In this document: positions 28,501 to 40,749 of the stretch, one piece after another
How the letters are laid out: each line of letters begins with the position of its first letter
How positions within the stretch are numbered: position 1 is the stretch's first letter
Assembly (NCBI GenBank): GCA_021613375.1
Contig: CM038722.1
Coordinates: forward strand, 29,153,403-29,217,402
Origin: Megaleporinus macrocephalus
Taxonomy: Eukaryota > Chordata > Actinopteri > Characiformes > Anostomidae
DNA length: 64,000 nucleotides
Reading direction: 5' to 3'
Notes under the pieces: model-generated
What the model was told of the DNA's origin: nothing
Seen by the model: only the letters and a program-made list of their open reading frames with translations
The model's database searches: none
Made by a program: the position numbers and the translations under genes

Positions 28501-31500
28501 ACACCAGCTGAGCAGGACACTGTGATTAAATGCAATGATATCTTTAAATGCCTGTCTGGAGAAGACAAACACATCAGAACTGTGCTGACGAAAGGTGTAG
28601 CCGGAATTGGGAAAACCGTTTCTGTGCACAAGGTCATTCTGGATTGGGCTGATGGGAAAGCGAATCAAGACATCCACTTCATATTTCCTCTTCCTTTCCG
28701 GGAGCTGAACTTGCTTAAGGATAAAAAGCTCAGTCTGATGGACCTCCTGCGTCACTTTTTCCCCGAAACTAAAGAACTCAGGTCACTGGACTGTGCCGAC
28801 TACAAAGTCATGTTTATATTTGATGGCTTGGATGAGTGCCGGCCTTCGCTGGACTTCCAGAAGGAGAGCTTGAGCGATGACACAGAAGCAACATCAGTGG
28901 ATGTTCTGCTGACAAACCTAATAAAGGGCAATCTGCTTCCCTCTGCTCTCGTCTGGATAACATCTCGACCAGCAGGAGCCAGCCAGATCCCTCCTGAATA
29001 CGTTGACCAGGTAACTGAGGTACGAGGGTTCAGCGACAACCAGAAGGAGGAGTATTTCCGGAAGAAGGTCACCAACCAGAGACTGGCCAAAAGAATCATC
29101 TCACACGTGAAGTCCTCAAGAAGTCTCTACATCATGTGCCACTTGCCTGTGTTCTGTTGGATTTCAGCCACTGTTCTGGAAAGGATGTTAAGTGGGAAAG
29201 AAACAGAAGACTTTCCCAAGACTCTCACACAGATGTTCTCCCATTTCCTGATCTTGGAAACCAAACAGAAAAGTCAGAAATACCATGGACATCAAGAAAC
29301 AGATCCTCAGCAGATGAGAGAGACTATCCTAGCTCTGGGAAAGCTAGCTTTTCAGGAGCTAGCCAGAGGAAATTTGATCTTCTATGAAGACGACATGAGG
29401 GAATGTGGCATCGACGTGAAAGAACTGGTTGTGTACTCAGGAGTTTGCACCCAAGTCTTCAGAGAAGAGTTTGGCCTCTTCCTGGGGAAGGTCTACTGCT
29501 TTGTACATCTCACCATTCAGGAGTTCCTCGCTGCTTTATATGTGTTTATGCATTTTAACATCCACAGAGAAAACCCTTCTGATGTCCAGGAACAGCAAAC
29601 GTCTGATCTTTCTGATCTCCTCTACAAGAAAACAGAGACAGATTTGCTCAAGAGTGCTGTGGACAAAGCCATATGCAGCGAGAACGGACACCTGGACCTG
29701 TTTGTACGCTTTCTTCTCGGCCTTTCGCTGAAGTCTAATCAGACTGTCTTGCAAGGTCTGCTGATACCGACAGAAAGGAGCTCCCACAGCAGTGAAATAG
29801 CCCAGTACATCAAGAAGAAGATCAGGGAAAATCCCTCCCCAGAGAAGTCCATCAACCTCTTCCACTGTTTGAACGAGCTCAATGATCTTTCTCTAATGCA
29901 GGAAGTTCAGAAATATGTGCAGAAAGGAGTTCATCACAGTCTCTCCCACGTGAGACTCTCTCCTGTTCAGTGGTCAGCTCTGGTGTTTGTGTTGCTGAAC
30001 TCAGAGAAAGAGCTGGATGAGTTTCAACTCAGTAACTATGGCCAATCAGACGAATACATTCAGAGGCTGCAGCAAGTCATTAAAGCATCCAGGAAGGCAG
30101 AGTAAGTGTTGTCTTTTCTTCTGGTGTCTTATTAGGCTATCATTTTTTCTGCTCTGCTGAGCTTCAATTCTAAGAATCATTGTAAAGGCACTTTTTTCAA
30201 TGGTAGATATTTACCTACACTATATTGCCAAAACTATTTGTTCGTCTGCCTTTACAAACATATGAACTTGAGGGACATCCCAGTCATAATCCATAGAGTT
30301 TAATATGATGTTGGCCCACACTTTGCAGCTATAACAGCTTGAACTCTTCTGGGAAGGCTCTGCACACGGTTTAGGAGTGTGTTTATGAGAATTGTTGACC
30401 GTTCTTCCAGAGGTGCATTTGTGAGGTCAGACACAGATGAAGGATGAGAAGGTCTGGCTCACAGTCTCCACTCTAAACCATGGCAGGGATTGGAACACCT
30501 GAGTATAATGATTTGGGTGTATGAGAAAATACTTTTGGCAATATAGTGTATGTTTCTGCATATAAAAAATTGATATATTTTGAATCACCAGCTATTCCTC
30601 TCCGCTATGCTGTTCGTTTGTTGAATAAGGCAGGTGAAAATTATGTAAATGTGTTTCCAGGGTGTGTTTTCATAACATTTTAGGTATCACCAAAGAAGCT
30701 GACTGGAAAAAAGGTTTTATTGGCATTTTCATTTTTACAGTCTACATCGGCAAAGCTTTAAACTACCAAGTATTAAAATTACTCAATGCCAGCATTAAAA
30801 ATAGTCTTTGGATGAAAACCTAGTTTGTGTGAAGTCAGAGATTGACACCCATAATATGATCTGCAGTAATTTAACTGAAATGCACTAAGCCATTTGTTTT
30901 TATTCCAGACTGTGCAACAGCAACCTTACAGAAGTAAGTTGTATAGCACTGGCCTCAGTCATTCAGTCGAGCACCTCAAGTCTGAGAGAACTGAACATGA
31001 GTAAAAATCGGCTGTGTGATTCAGGAGTGAAGCAGCTGTGTTTGGGACTGGTGAATCCACACTGTAAACTGGAGACGCTGAAGTAAGACCCTTGTCCCAT
31101 ACAAACATCTGCTTAACCGCTGATTTACTGTGGTTCTGTATTTAATATAACTTGATCTTAAAAATAAACACCTTTTATAATGTTGACATGCCTAAATGGG
31201 GACTCACATGTTGTAAATGGGGAGCCACATGTTGATTGATTTACAGCTCATGGAATCTCTACACAAATAAAATTGATTTAAATAGGACCTGTTAATGTGC
31301 TACATGAATAAAACCTAGACGTGTGACTCTTTCTGTCAGTTTTGTTACAGTCATGCACAGCAATTACTATAATGCCACTGCACCAAGCTCCTAGCAGCAT
31401 TTGATACTGCTGAAATAATGAGCCTAGAAAAGGTTGGAGTAGGGAGTGTTCTAGATAGCACAGTACCTAGTACAGCAGAGTTGTTATCAAGTTACAGATC

Positions 31501-33031
31501 ACATTCAGATTTAAGCTGTATGAGCTATTGTGAGCTATTATGTAAACTCAAGACTATGCACAGTTTTAAGTGTAGCTCTTCATGTCTGTCCTTCAGTGAA
31601 AAGGCTGTTCTACATTAAAAGGCTTCATACTGGATTCTAAGATATTTAAACTGCTAATTTAATACAGCTTTTATTTTTTACATATACAGTGCCTACAAGT
31701 AAAACCAACGCTAAATTAAAACCTGTTTATTTTTTTTAACAAAGATTCAACTTGAAATTATATGAGCCTGCTTATAAACATCTCTGTTTATGCATTAGGT
31801 ACTAAACATGCATTCTATCTTGAAGGCCATTGTGGCATTTTTTAGAATCATTGTTTTAGACATTTGAAACAAAATGATTTCAATTGGTATCGTTTTTTCT
31901 TTACCAGGCTGATTGATTGTGAACTCACAAGAAAAAGTTGTGTGTATCTGGCCTCTGTTCTCACATTAAAGTCCTCAAATCTGAAAGAGCTGGCCCTGAG
32001 CTGCAATGACCTTCAGGATTCAGGAGTTAAGCTACTTGCTGAAGCTCTGAGGAAACCACAGTGTAAACTGGAGACACTAAGGTGGGTGCAGCTCTCGGAC
32101 AGTCTCACACTTTACTCCAGTGTCTTTTAGTAGCTGTGGCTTTAGGTGGGTTTGACAGTGGGCAAATTGTTTCTGTTAATACACACTGTAACTATTAGCG
32201 CCTGCAGTTTGTGTCATGCACATCAAATCCTGGTCCAAAAAGGAGAAAATTACACCTATATTTGTTTTTATTTTTTGGTATTCTAGATTAAACATGGACA
32301 ACTAAAGCTAGTAATGTCTTTCCTGTAAATCTGCCCCCAAAGTTTATGAAAAGTATTTATTAACCTGTAGAATTGTATGCTTTTCCATTAAAATATGTTT
32401 TAATTGTAAGTGTAAAATGTCTTTTCCCTTTACAGCTTGAATAACTGTGGAGTTACAGATGAAGGCTGTACTTATCTGGTGTCAGCTCTGAAGTCAAATG
32501 TTTCCTGCCTTAGAGAGTTGAATCTGGGAAAAAATGAACTTGGAGAATCAGGAACAAAGAAGCTCTCTGCTCTCCAGGATGATCCATCCCATAAACTGAA
32601 GAACATGCAGTAAGTTTAGAATAATTATTTCTCAGTATGAAACATTTTTCCCCACCAGGATTAACCTCTAAGACAAATTGACAGAAGATGACTACAGTGC
32701 ATATTATTGCTGTCCAAAGATAAACATGTCTCTCTATCATTTGAACACAGCAGCTGCTGTTTACATTGTGTGAATAGTTTATGATGAATGGACCAATAGA
32801 AATGCTCCAAAATAGCTAGGAAATTAATTCTGGCTCCACGGACTTGCATGAAAAATAAAGAATGTTTTTGTCTTCGCCTGTAAAGTTGCCATTTTTGGGA
32901 TACTTGATTTTCTTCGAACAGGGACGATATGTGTATCAATTGTTTGAAACTGAGTTTAAAACTTAGCCTTCTATTAATGCCTTCTAATATGTCTGAATGC
33001 TCTTTCTTGTTGTGTGTCTTGCAGCCTCTAG
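22506..33031 (+). CDS. Fish NLR (FISNA-NACHT-LRR, NLRC3-like), complete model
   Basis: Model: 22506-22543, 23466-23576, 24117-24227, seven 87-nt exons (24394, 24649, 24902, 25155, 25408, 25661 and 25914 onward), 26272-26332, 27461-27665, 28307-30101, 30909-31082, 31908-32081, 32436-32609 and 33025-33031. All phases agree and the sum is 3459 nt (1152 residues). The N-terminal exons encode the [18 protein letters not shown] peptide repeats of fish NLR-C proteins. The 27461 exon begins the FISNA domain. NACHT shows Walker A GVAGIGKT (28594-28617) and Walker [11 protein letters not shown] (28810-28839). Three LRR exons of exactly 174 nt carry [21 protein letters not shown] repeats. The last exon adds only His-Leu-stop. 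No B30.2 domain follows. A cytosolic innate immune sensor is inferred. The start exon and the first two repeat exons are the least certain. Confidence 0.85.
22767..22939 (+). repeat. Direct repeat, copy 2
   Basis: Partner of 21617-21792, 1.15 kb downstream, same orientation, located in the first NLR intron of the proposed model. Confidence 0.75.
23137..23352 (+). mobile_element. MITE copy
   Basis: Left end aatatcatcactgtccaac and right end ttttctttggacagcaacaa mirror each other; the interior has attttggtccatttatcatg. Same family as 6244-6461. Lies in an NLR intron. Confidence 0.6.
24229..26000 (+). repeat. Tandem array of NLR peptide-repeat exons (253-bp unit)
   Basis: Seven units: starts of the exons are 24394, 24649, 24902, 25155, 25408, 25661 and 25914 (spacing 255 then 253 five times). 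Each unit contains an 87-nt exon flanked by almost identical intron, so one unit equals 29 codons with phase 2 on both sides. Two variant classes alternate: units at 25155 and 25661 share tctgcagagcc and cacgttttac, while those at 25408 and 25914 share tctccagagcc and caccttttac. This indicates recent two-unit duplication or gene conversion. Confidence 0.92.
30216..30550 (+). mobile_element. Tc1/mariner-type MITE
   Basis: Perfect-looking terminal inverted repeats: tacactatattgccaaaa at the left and ttttggcaatatagtgta at the right. The interior (gttggcccacactttgcagc, gaactcttctgggaaggctc) is a well-known fish non-autonomous Tc1-like element, here internally deleted. It lies in the NLR intron between the NACHT and first LRR exons. 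Confidence 0.9.
32699..32936 (+). mobile_element. MITE copy in last NLR intron
   Basis: Left end catattattgctgtccaaag and right end cttcgaacagggacgatatg; internal cagcagctgctgtttacatt and ggaccaatagaaatgctcca link it to the copies at 6 kb. Confidence 0.6.
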
Positions 33032-33763
33032 ACACCATCCACCAGATGTGATCTTTGAGGAAGACCTTTCAGTTGTCTTGTTCAAATTCGAATTGGAATA
33101 CAGAAACTATTATGGAGGAAGTTGGATTCGGGCCGATTTGTTTTACCCAGTGTACTGACAAGGCCTTTTATGCTTGGGTAGAAGGTAATAGGAACAACAC
33201 TTACCATACCATCATACAGCCACCAGCATGCCAGCACAGTCCTAGTCAAGGTTCTCCAGAGGATACTGTAATCATACTTGGAACACTGATTTAAGAAAAC
33301 ATGAGGAAAAAACATGTCTTCTTGTGTGAGATGGATTCTTTAAAAAATTATAGAATTTTTGAAGCACTTCAGTGATTAGCCATCTGACAATCGCCCGTAG
33401 GGCTGCCACGAGTCAGTGTTAAACAGACAATAGAAGGTCAGTCAGAGCATCCCACTGAATCTTATCCCAACAAAATCCAGCCATATTTGTTTCTGCTATG
33501 ATGTCTGGATGCAGAGAAACGGAGCAGAACAATAACATTCTAAGCTCAGTATTTACCATTCAGTACTTTACTTTCAGTACTTTATCTAATTAATCCTTCA
33601 TTAAATGAACTCAGATGTGTTTCTGATGGAATTACCAATCACACAACAACCCTGTCCAGTGGACGATTTGCAGAGAGAAGTCCAGAACCAAATTTATGTT
33701 TATCTAACTTTGTACTTCTATTCTGCATATTAATAACTTTTTTAAAAAGCGAAACATCATTCA

Positions 33764-33930
33764 TATCGTCAGTGTGCAAAGAAAAACAAGTAACACAAAT
33801 ACTAACTTCACAGGACAAACCAAAGATCTTTTGTACTTTCAATGTAAAGGTTTTATTGTAAGGAACATTGCTATTGTTGATAAAAATCAACAAACAATAG
33901 ATATGTGTTTTTTTGCACAGCGAGACATGT
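33764..33930 (+). mobile_element. MITE copy, internally altered
   Basis: Begins atatcgtcagtgtgcaaag and ends tttttgcacagcgagacatg. Its 3' flank (gttaaatagtctttttgtac) is duplicated next to the copy at 34323-34442. Confidence 0.55.
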
Positions 33931-34322
33931 TTTATTTTATAAAACGTTTGTATTTGTATTTATTTGTAGTTTATTCCATTGTTAAATAGTCTTTTTGTAC
34001 TGCCAAAAACACTGAGGGATAGTTCACAGTGACGCTGAAGGTCTTGACAGAGCTTGACTGGGGTCTTGACAGAGGAGTGAACTTGACTTGGCAGCTGAGT
34101 CCAGCTGATCCTGTCTTGAACAAAGAGACAACAAGAGGCCTATTGTGAACGCAAGAGTGTATGTTCAATACCCACACTAAGGGGAAGAATGAGGAAAGGT
34201 TTTAAAGAGGAGAGTGCCATGAGCTACAGGTGTGTAATCAGCGCCAGGTGCATGTGTTCTAGCCTACCTAGTACTCCGGAGTCAGAGACCTCTGGTGGTG
34301 CTGAGCAGTAGTGCTTACAGGA

Positions 34323-34442
34323 GTATTTCTATTGGTCCATTTATCATGTAATGAAGAATGCCTGTTGTGTTCAAATAATATAGAAAAATGAAAATCAACA
34401 AAAATGAAGACACGTGTTTTTCTTTGCACAGTGACGATATGT
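34323..34442 (+). mobile_element. MITE half copy
   Basis: Starts at tatttctattggtccattta and ends with ctttgcacagtgacgatatg; the left half is missing. Confidence 0.55.
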
Positions 34443-34640
34443 TTTATTCTATAAAATTCTATATTGTATTTATTCCAATGTTAAATAGTCTTGTTGCACT
34501 GTCAAAACCACACCTGCTACTAGGACAAATAGTTTTAAACAAGGCAGCTTTTAACTTCCTGAGACTTTTGAACAATACTGTATGTGTGTATATGAGAAAA
34601 CATTCCTAGTTCCATATGGGACGAATAAATACTCCCTGTA

Positions 34641-36790
34641 AACAGAATGTGTAGTACAGTTTATGATGACTGATTAAAAAGTATGTTTCTTGTTGTTTCA
34701 TGTCTATAAAGTATAACAGTCCTGCTGGTACTGACGTCTCTGTAACGTAATAACAAAACTGGGTAAAAGGAAAGTCATGGAGTCATATCCTATTCGCCAA
34801 CTTCTTTACAGAATTTTTATTCCACCTTAAATGGTGACATTATGAGGCGTTTTAATAACTGCTGCACCGTTTAAGCTGGAACTAAAACATTTCAAAGAAG
34901 AACTGACAAAAGAGAAACTGACTTTAGCCTTGTGGAAAATGACACCTTTATTTTTATTTTATTACTTTATTATTATTACTTTATTTTCTTACTTTTCTTT
35001 AAATTAATGATCTGAAGACGAAGGTATCAGCTAAAACAGAGCTCAGTTTGACCTCTGAGGTTTCATTCGTAAGTTTATGACCAGAAATCCACAGCATTTT
35101 GGTGATAAGAAGAACAATCTGGGAACAAAATAAACTTCCCATTAATTTTTTTAATAAGACATAAGCATAATATTATATTACATAGTTAGAACAAAATAAA
35201 TCTAGCTCGATACCAGAAATAAAAATAACATTATGATTGGATTAATTTCTGAGTTTGTGTTTCAAGAATTAACCTTCTTGTTTCCAATGAAAATTTCTGT
35301 AGAGTTTCAATACAAGTATGCTGATTCTGTGTTGTCATGCAGGCAGTTACACCAACAAAACATGTGAGAAACATGATGGAAAACATGGCGTGAAACAGAA
35401 AGGATTAAGTTTTAAGGCTGCACTGCTGTATCTGATCCACTCACACCAGCACAACACTCACTAACACACCACCACCACCATGTCAGTGTCACTGCAGTGC
35501 TGAGAATGATCCACCACCCAAATAGTACCTGCTCTGTGGTGGTCCTGACCATTGATGTGAGTTATCAGAAATGCTCATGTAGGATTAGTGCTCTGTTAAG
35601 CTGTTCAATGCTCAATGAACTTGGAGTGTTAAGATAGTTTACCTACTTGTATAAGAATTAATAATAATATATTTTTAAAAAACAATGTAATAATTAGAAA
35701 TTTCTCTCATTTTACTTACCAAGAGCCTCCAGCAGTGGAAACAGGACTAATGCTAACTCTTGATTTGCTTCTACTTACTTTATATCAGTTCTTGTTTGCT
35801 GCCTAACATAGATTCTTGCTGAGAGTGGACGGCGCTGGCTGTGGTCATTATAGTGGTCGCTTGGCAAGAGCTGAGCCATCATTGTGTTTACTCCTCATTT
35901 TATTGGCTACCTGTACTTAAATGATCTAACCAGGAGCAGCGCCTTCAACATGATTCCACATCCTCTCAGGTTGGACTGATTCTAATAGGAGCTACAATGA
36001 ATCACTACCACCTCTTTAATTTTATTACGAGACAGGCTGAGGCTAGATACATTGAGGTAGTTGACACACTGTGAAAAAATGTTATTTCTTCACATTCTGT
36101 TAATAAATTTAGTTAATTTAGGAATGTTTTAAACTAAAAATCTTACACATTGTTCCTTTAAATTAAATTTTATATAAATGTATATAAAAAGTAAGACATC
36201 CAGTTTGATTAACTGTATTTTTTTTATTTATAGTGTCGTCTGATATTATTTTTTCTTAATATTTACAACAAAAGCAGCAACAAATAAACACAAAAACATC
36301 AAAATATCAACACTACTAATCCTGCCACTACTACTACTCTACTTTGTTCATCAGCTTTCAATTCTCTGTGGATTATGTCATCAATTTTCTTTTAAACAGA
36401 CGTGGGGTTAAACAGCCTTATTGCCTCAATGCCTTCTTTTCTTTTTCCCTGACTCAGATGCTCTTTCTCCCATCATAGTGTGTTTTCTGAATCAACAAAA
36501 GAGGCTTTTTAGCAGAAGATCCTCCGTCTGAAGTCTTTAAAGGCTGCCCTCGCCTACTTAACATGAAAACACACTAAATAAGGAGCCATTCAGCGACCCC
36601 CAAAATAAAAGTCCTCACACAAAAGTTCAACATATCATTTAACGTCGCGTCAAAGAGGAGAAGAAAGAAAAGGCGAGCGCTCTCCGAAAAGAGAGCGAGT
36701 TTCATTGTGATTCATTGACTTGTTCAAAACAGCAGAAAAAGCGAGAAAGAGAAAAGGAGAAAAGAGAGGAGAGCGCGCGGACATTCAGGA
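34641..36790. other. Intergenic between the NLR gene and the GA array
   Basis: No gene recognised. A foldback of the ccaccttaaatggtg type lies at 34824-34882, and a dispersed repeat (cactgcagtgctgagaatga, cctgctctgtggtggtcctg) at about 35430-35560 recurs at 55045-55140. The 35.82-35.95 and 36.46-36.65 kb segments look less repeat-like and could be conserved non-coding DNA, which I cannot test. Confidence 0.4.
35430..35560 (+). repeat. Dispersed repeat (copy 1)
   Basis: Shares tcactgcagtgctgagaatg and aatagtacctgctctgtggt with 55045-55140; a common teleost interspersed sequence of uncertain class. Confidence 0.6.
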
Positions 36791-36805
36791 GTACAGATGC
36801 CCTCG

Positions 36806-36811
36806 CCGGCG

Positions 36812-36867
<56 letters not shown>

Positions 36868-36894
36868 GACAGAGAATGAGAGGGAGAGAGTAAG

Positions 36895-36954
<60 letters not shown>

Positions 36955-36982
36955 GGAAAAACAAAAAACAAAACAAGATAAC

Positions 36983-37025
<43 letters not shown>

Positions 37026-37130
37026 AGAGAACAAGAGAGAGAGAGACGCATCAGAGGCAGAGAGTTAACGAGGCGTAGAGAGAAAGAGAGAGAGAAAGAT
37101 AAACGAGAAAGCGAGGGAGGCTCATAGAGA

Positions 37131-37206
<76 letters not shown>

Positions 37207-37246
37207 CGCATCATAGAGGGGAAAAGAGAGAGAGAGACTGAGAAAA

Positions 37247-37305
<59 letters not shown>

Positions 37306-37935
37306 ATCATAGAGGGAAAAAGAGAGAGAGACTGAGAAAAAGAGAGAGAGACTGAGAGAGAGAGAGAGAGAGACAGCATCATAGAGGGAAAAAGAGAGAG
37401 AGACTGAGAAAAAGAGAGAGAGACTGAGAGAGAGAGAGAGAGAGAGAGAGACAGCATCATAGAGGGAGAAAGAGAGCGAGACTGGGAAAAAAGAGAGAGG
37501 GGAGAAAGAGAGAGAGACTGGGAAAAAAGAGAGAGGGGAGAAAGAGAGAGAGACTGGGAAAAAGAGAGAGAGCATTACAGAGGGAAAAAGAGAGAGAGAC
37601 TGGGAAAAAGAGAGAGAGACTGGGAAAAAGAGAGTGGGGAGAGAGAGAGAATCATAGAGGGAGAAAGAGAGAGAGACTGGGAAAAAAGAGAGAGAGACTG
37701 GGAAAAAGAGAGAGAGACTGGGAAAAAGAGAGGGAGACTGGGAAAAAGAGAGAGAGACTGGGAAAAAGAGAGAGAGACTGGGAAAAAGAGAGTGGGGAGA
37801 GAGAGAGAATCATAGAGGGAGAAAGAGGGAGAGACTTGGAAAAAGAGAGAGAGACTGGGAAAAAGAGAGCGAGACTGGGAAAAAGAGAGAGAGACTGGGA
37901 AAAAGAGAGTGGGGAGAGAGAGAGAGAGACAGACA
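36806..37935 (+). repeat. Long polypurine/GA compound minisatellite
   Basis: About 1.1 kb. GA runs are interspersed with gcatcatagagggaaaaaga blocks (several copies at 37.2-37.45 kb), then a 20-bp unit agagagactgggaaaaagag repeated from about 37650 to 37905. All overlapping long open frames are Ser/Leu or Arg/Glu repeat translations. Confidence 0.9.
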
Positions 37936-39110
37936 GAGGGAGTGAGAGACGCACGGTGGCTTTTGTTCTGGTGGAGTTGACGCGCTTTAAAACGGGAGGG
38001 GGGTGCAGAGGGGGTAAAAGGGTGGGGGGTGTAGAGGGGCTAAAAGGGGCGGGGGGGCGAACTCCATCCATCAAATTGTCTGAAACTGTGAGGAAATGTC
38101 AAAAGAGAAGAACCATATGGCCCCGTCCTTGTTTCAGTATGGCGAGCCGCGGGACGCCGAGCGGCCTCCATCGCGCGCAAATGACGGCTCGTTTGTCCTC
38201 GCGCCTTCATGCTTTACGCTTTAACACTGCGGAGAACAAAACCGGCAACACAGAGAGAAAGTGCACCAAAACTTTGAGGTTTTATGTGGCTTTCCTCCCC
38301 TCTCCCCCCTCTTTCTTTCTTTTTCTGCCCCTCTTTTCTCTGCCCGGCCCCAGATTGCTGTTTCTCACATAAATTTCACTCCAAATAGGCAAACACACGT
38401 TGCCGGGTCAGTAAGCCAAGACACGCCTGTAGAGAGTGAAAGGGCGAAGAGCGAGTCGAGGGGCTGCTGCTGCTTTGAAACCGAGTAAAAACAAAAGCGA
38501 GAATGGGGCGAAAACGAATGAAAAAAGAAAAGAGGACAGAAAGGGCTGCAGCAGTTAGCGCTGGATAAGAAGTTGTCGGACCCACGCAGTTCGTTAAGTG
38601 CTATAGAAGAAGAACCGGGCAGCCGTCCAGACCCACACAATGAGCTCAACAGAATGAAAGAAAACAAACCCCATCAGCCAAATACACAACACAAACAAGA
38701 CCGAGCCTCCTCACACACACTGTTATTACAGTACTTAACAGCTCTATGATCACACACTCACGGCTAATAACAGTAGTACTACAGGAAACTATGTATGTAT
38801 ATAATACTTTTATGTTATATTGTCTCACAGTAAGTTATAATACTTGTGTATCTGGAGTAAACTGAAGCATTACTATAGTACTAACCTTTAATACTTGTGC
38901 ACCTTTAATAAACTATAATATTAATGTAATACTCTTTTTCTATAATTACTGTGGATCTGTAATACACTTTAGTATTAGTGTAGTACTGTGTAATCATAGT
39001 GTAACTGTAATACATACCATCAAATCACTCAGTAACCCCCATAAATAATATATACCACTATTCATAAAATTTCTGTACTGTCTATTAATCTATTATATTG
39101 TGAATGCTTG
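37936..39110. other. CpG-richer block then AT-rich DNA
   Basis: Between about 37960 and 38560 the sequence is relatively CpG-rich (gcgagccgcgggacgccgag near 38140) and could be a regulatory island, but no exon with convincing splice sites is seen. From 38650 it becomes AT-rich with aataat/agtact motifs that grade into the 61-bp array. Confidence 0.35.
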
Positions 39111-39114
39111 TGTA

Positions 39115-40215
39115 CCTGGGGTATTTGTGTAGTACTGTCTTATAGTAATCTATAGTGCTTATACATTTGTAGTAATCTATAGTAATTGTATAGTACTGTC
39201 TTATAGTAATCTAAAGTGCTTGTGCACCTGTAGTAATCTATAGTAATTGTATAGTACTGTCTTAAAGTAATCCACAGTGCTTGTGCACCTGTAGTAATCT
39301 ATAGTAATTGTATAGTACTGTCTTAAAGTAATCCACAGTGCTTGTGCACCTGTAGTAATCTATAGTAATTGTGTAGTACTGCCTTATAGTAAAATATAGT
39401 ACTTGTGCACCTGTAGTAATCTATAGTAATTGTATAGTACTATCTTAAAGTAATCTACAGTGCTTGTGCACCTGTAGTAATCTATAGTAATTGTGTAGTA
39501 CTGCCTTATAGTAAAATATAGTACTTGTGCACCTGTAGTAATCTATAGTAATTGTATAGTACTGTCTTATAGTAATCTACAGTGCTTGTGCACCTGTAGT
39601 AATCTATAGTAATTGTATAGTACTGTTTTAAAGTAATCCACAGTGCTTGTGCACCTGTAGTAATCTATAGTAATTGTATAGTACTGTTTTAAAGTAATCC
39701 ACAGTGCTTGTGCACCTGTAGTAATCTGTAGTAATTGTATAGTACTGTTTTAAAGTAATCCACAGTGCTTGTGCACCTGTAGTAATCTATAGTAATTGTA
39801 TAGTACTGTTTTAAAGTAATCCACAGTGCTTGTGCACCTGTAGTAATCTATAGTAATTGTTTAGTACTGTTTTAAAGTAATCCACAGTACTTGTGCACCT
39901 GTAGTAATCTATAGTAATTGTGTAGTACTGTTTTAAAGTAATCCACAGTGCTTGTGCACCTGTAGTAATCTATAGTAATTGTATAGTACTGTTTTAAAGT
40001 AATCCACAGTGCTTGTGCACCTGTAGTAATCTATAGTAATTGTATAGTACTGTTTTAAAGTAATCCACAGTGCTTGTGCACCTGTAGTAATCTATAGTAA
40101 TTGTATAGTACTGTTTTAAAGTAATCCACAGTGCTTGTGCACCTGTAGTAATCTATAGTAATTGTGTAGTACTGCCTTATAGTAAAATATAGTACTTGTG
40201 TAGTACTGTTTTATA
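39115..40215 (+). repeat. 61-bp minisatellite
   Basis: About 18 head-to-tail copies built of cttgtgcacctgtagtaatc, tatagtaattgtatagtact and a gttttaaagtaatccacagtg segment. The left copies are more diverged (gtcttatagtaatctatagtg variants); the 39.6-40.15 kb copies are nearly identical. Located just 3' of lbx. Confidence 0.93.
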
Positions 40216-40534
40216 GTAAGCTATTAGTAATCTATACAATTTAAGCACTATCAGTTTTTCCTCTAAATAATATATATATCAGCATTCACATTTTTTCTGT
40301 ACTCTTTTAATAATCTATGTTGTGAATTCTTGTGTACCTGTAGTAGACTATAATATTTGTGTAGTACTATTCTAGTAATAATCTTTATGGCACTCTTTTA
40401 CATTACTGTACAATTCGTATAGGTGTCCAGTAGAAAGAGTTATTACTATAATCACTTGTAATACTATGTAGTATTATGGTTTTTCATCCGAGTAGTAATG
40501 AGCATAACAGACACATTTAAAATACGTATGGATT

Positions 40535-40540
40535 TTTATT
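40535..40540 (-). terminator. lbx polyadenylation signal
   Basis: TTTATT on the plus strand (AATAAA on the sense strand) about 210 bases beyond the lbx stop. Confidence 0.45.
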
Positions 40541-40749
40541 TCAGGCATTAGACCCACAAACTGAGCACTGCTCTGGATTGTGCAAACAAAGAAAATACAC
40601 CTCACATAAATATTCATAAAACCTATACAATTAAGTGAACCTTCATTTTTCATCTTATATAAAAATACTGCACCATTTCGAGCAGGTAGTGTTGGAAATG
40701 GATCTACGTTGACAAAACCAGAGAAACTAGAATGTTATAAAGGAGCCCG

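Larger units (their letters stand above)
33032..34640 (+). other. NLR 3' region with repeat insertions
   Basis: No coding exon, in particular no B30.2/SPRY signature. It holds MITE copies at 33764-33930 and 34323-34442. The best plus-strand polyadenylation signal is AATAAA at 34624-34629, giving a possible 1.6-kb 3' UTR; earlier alternatives cannot be excluded. Confidence 0.4.

Noticed and set aside
28396..29865. Minus-strand frames inside the NACHT exon
   Set aside because: Shadows of the plus-strand NLR coding sequence.
36702..38074. Overlapping Ser/Leu and Arg/Glu frames
   Set aside because: Artefacts of the GA minisatellite.
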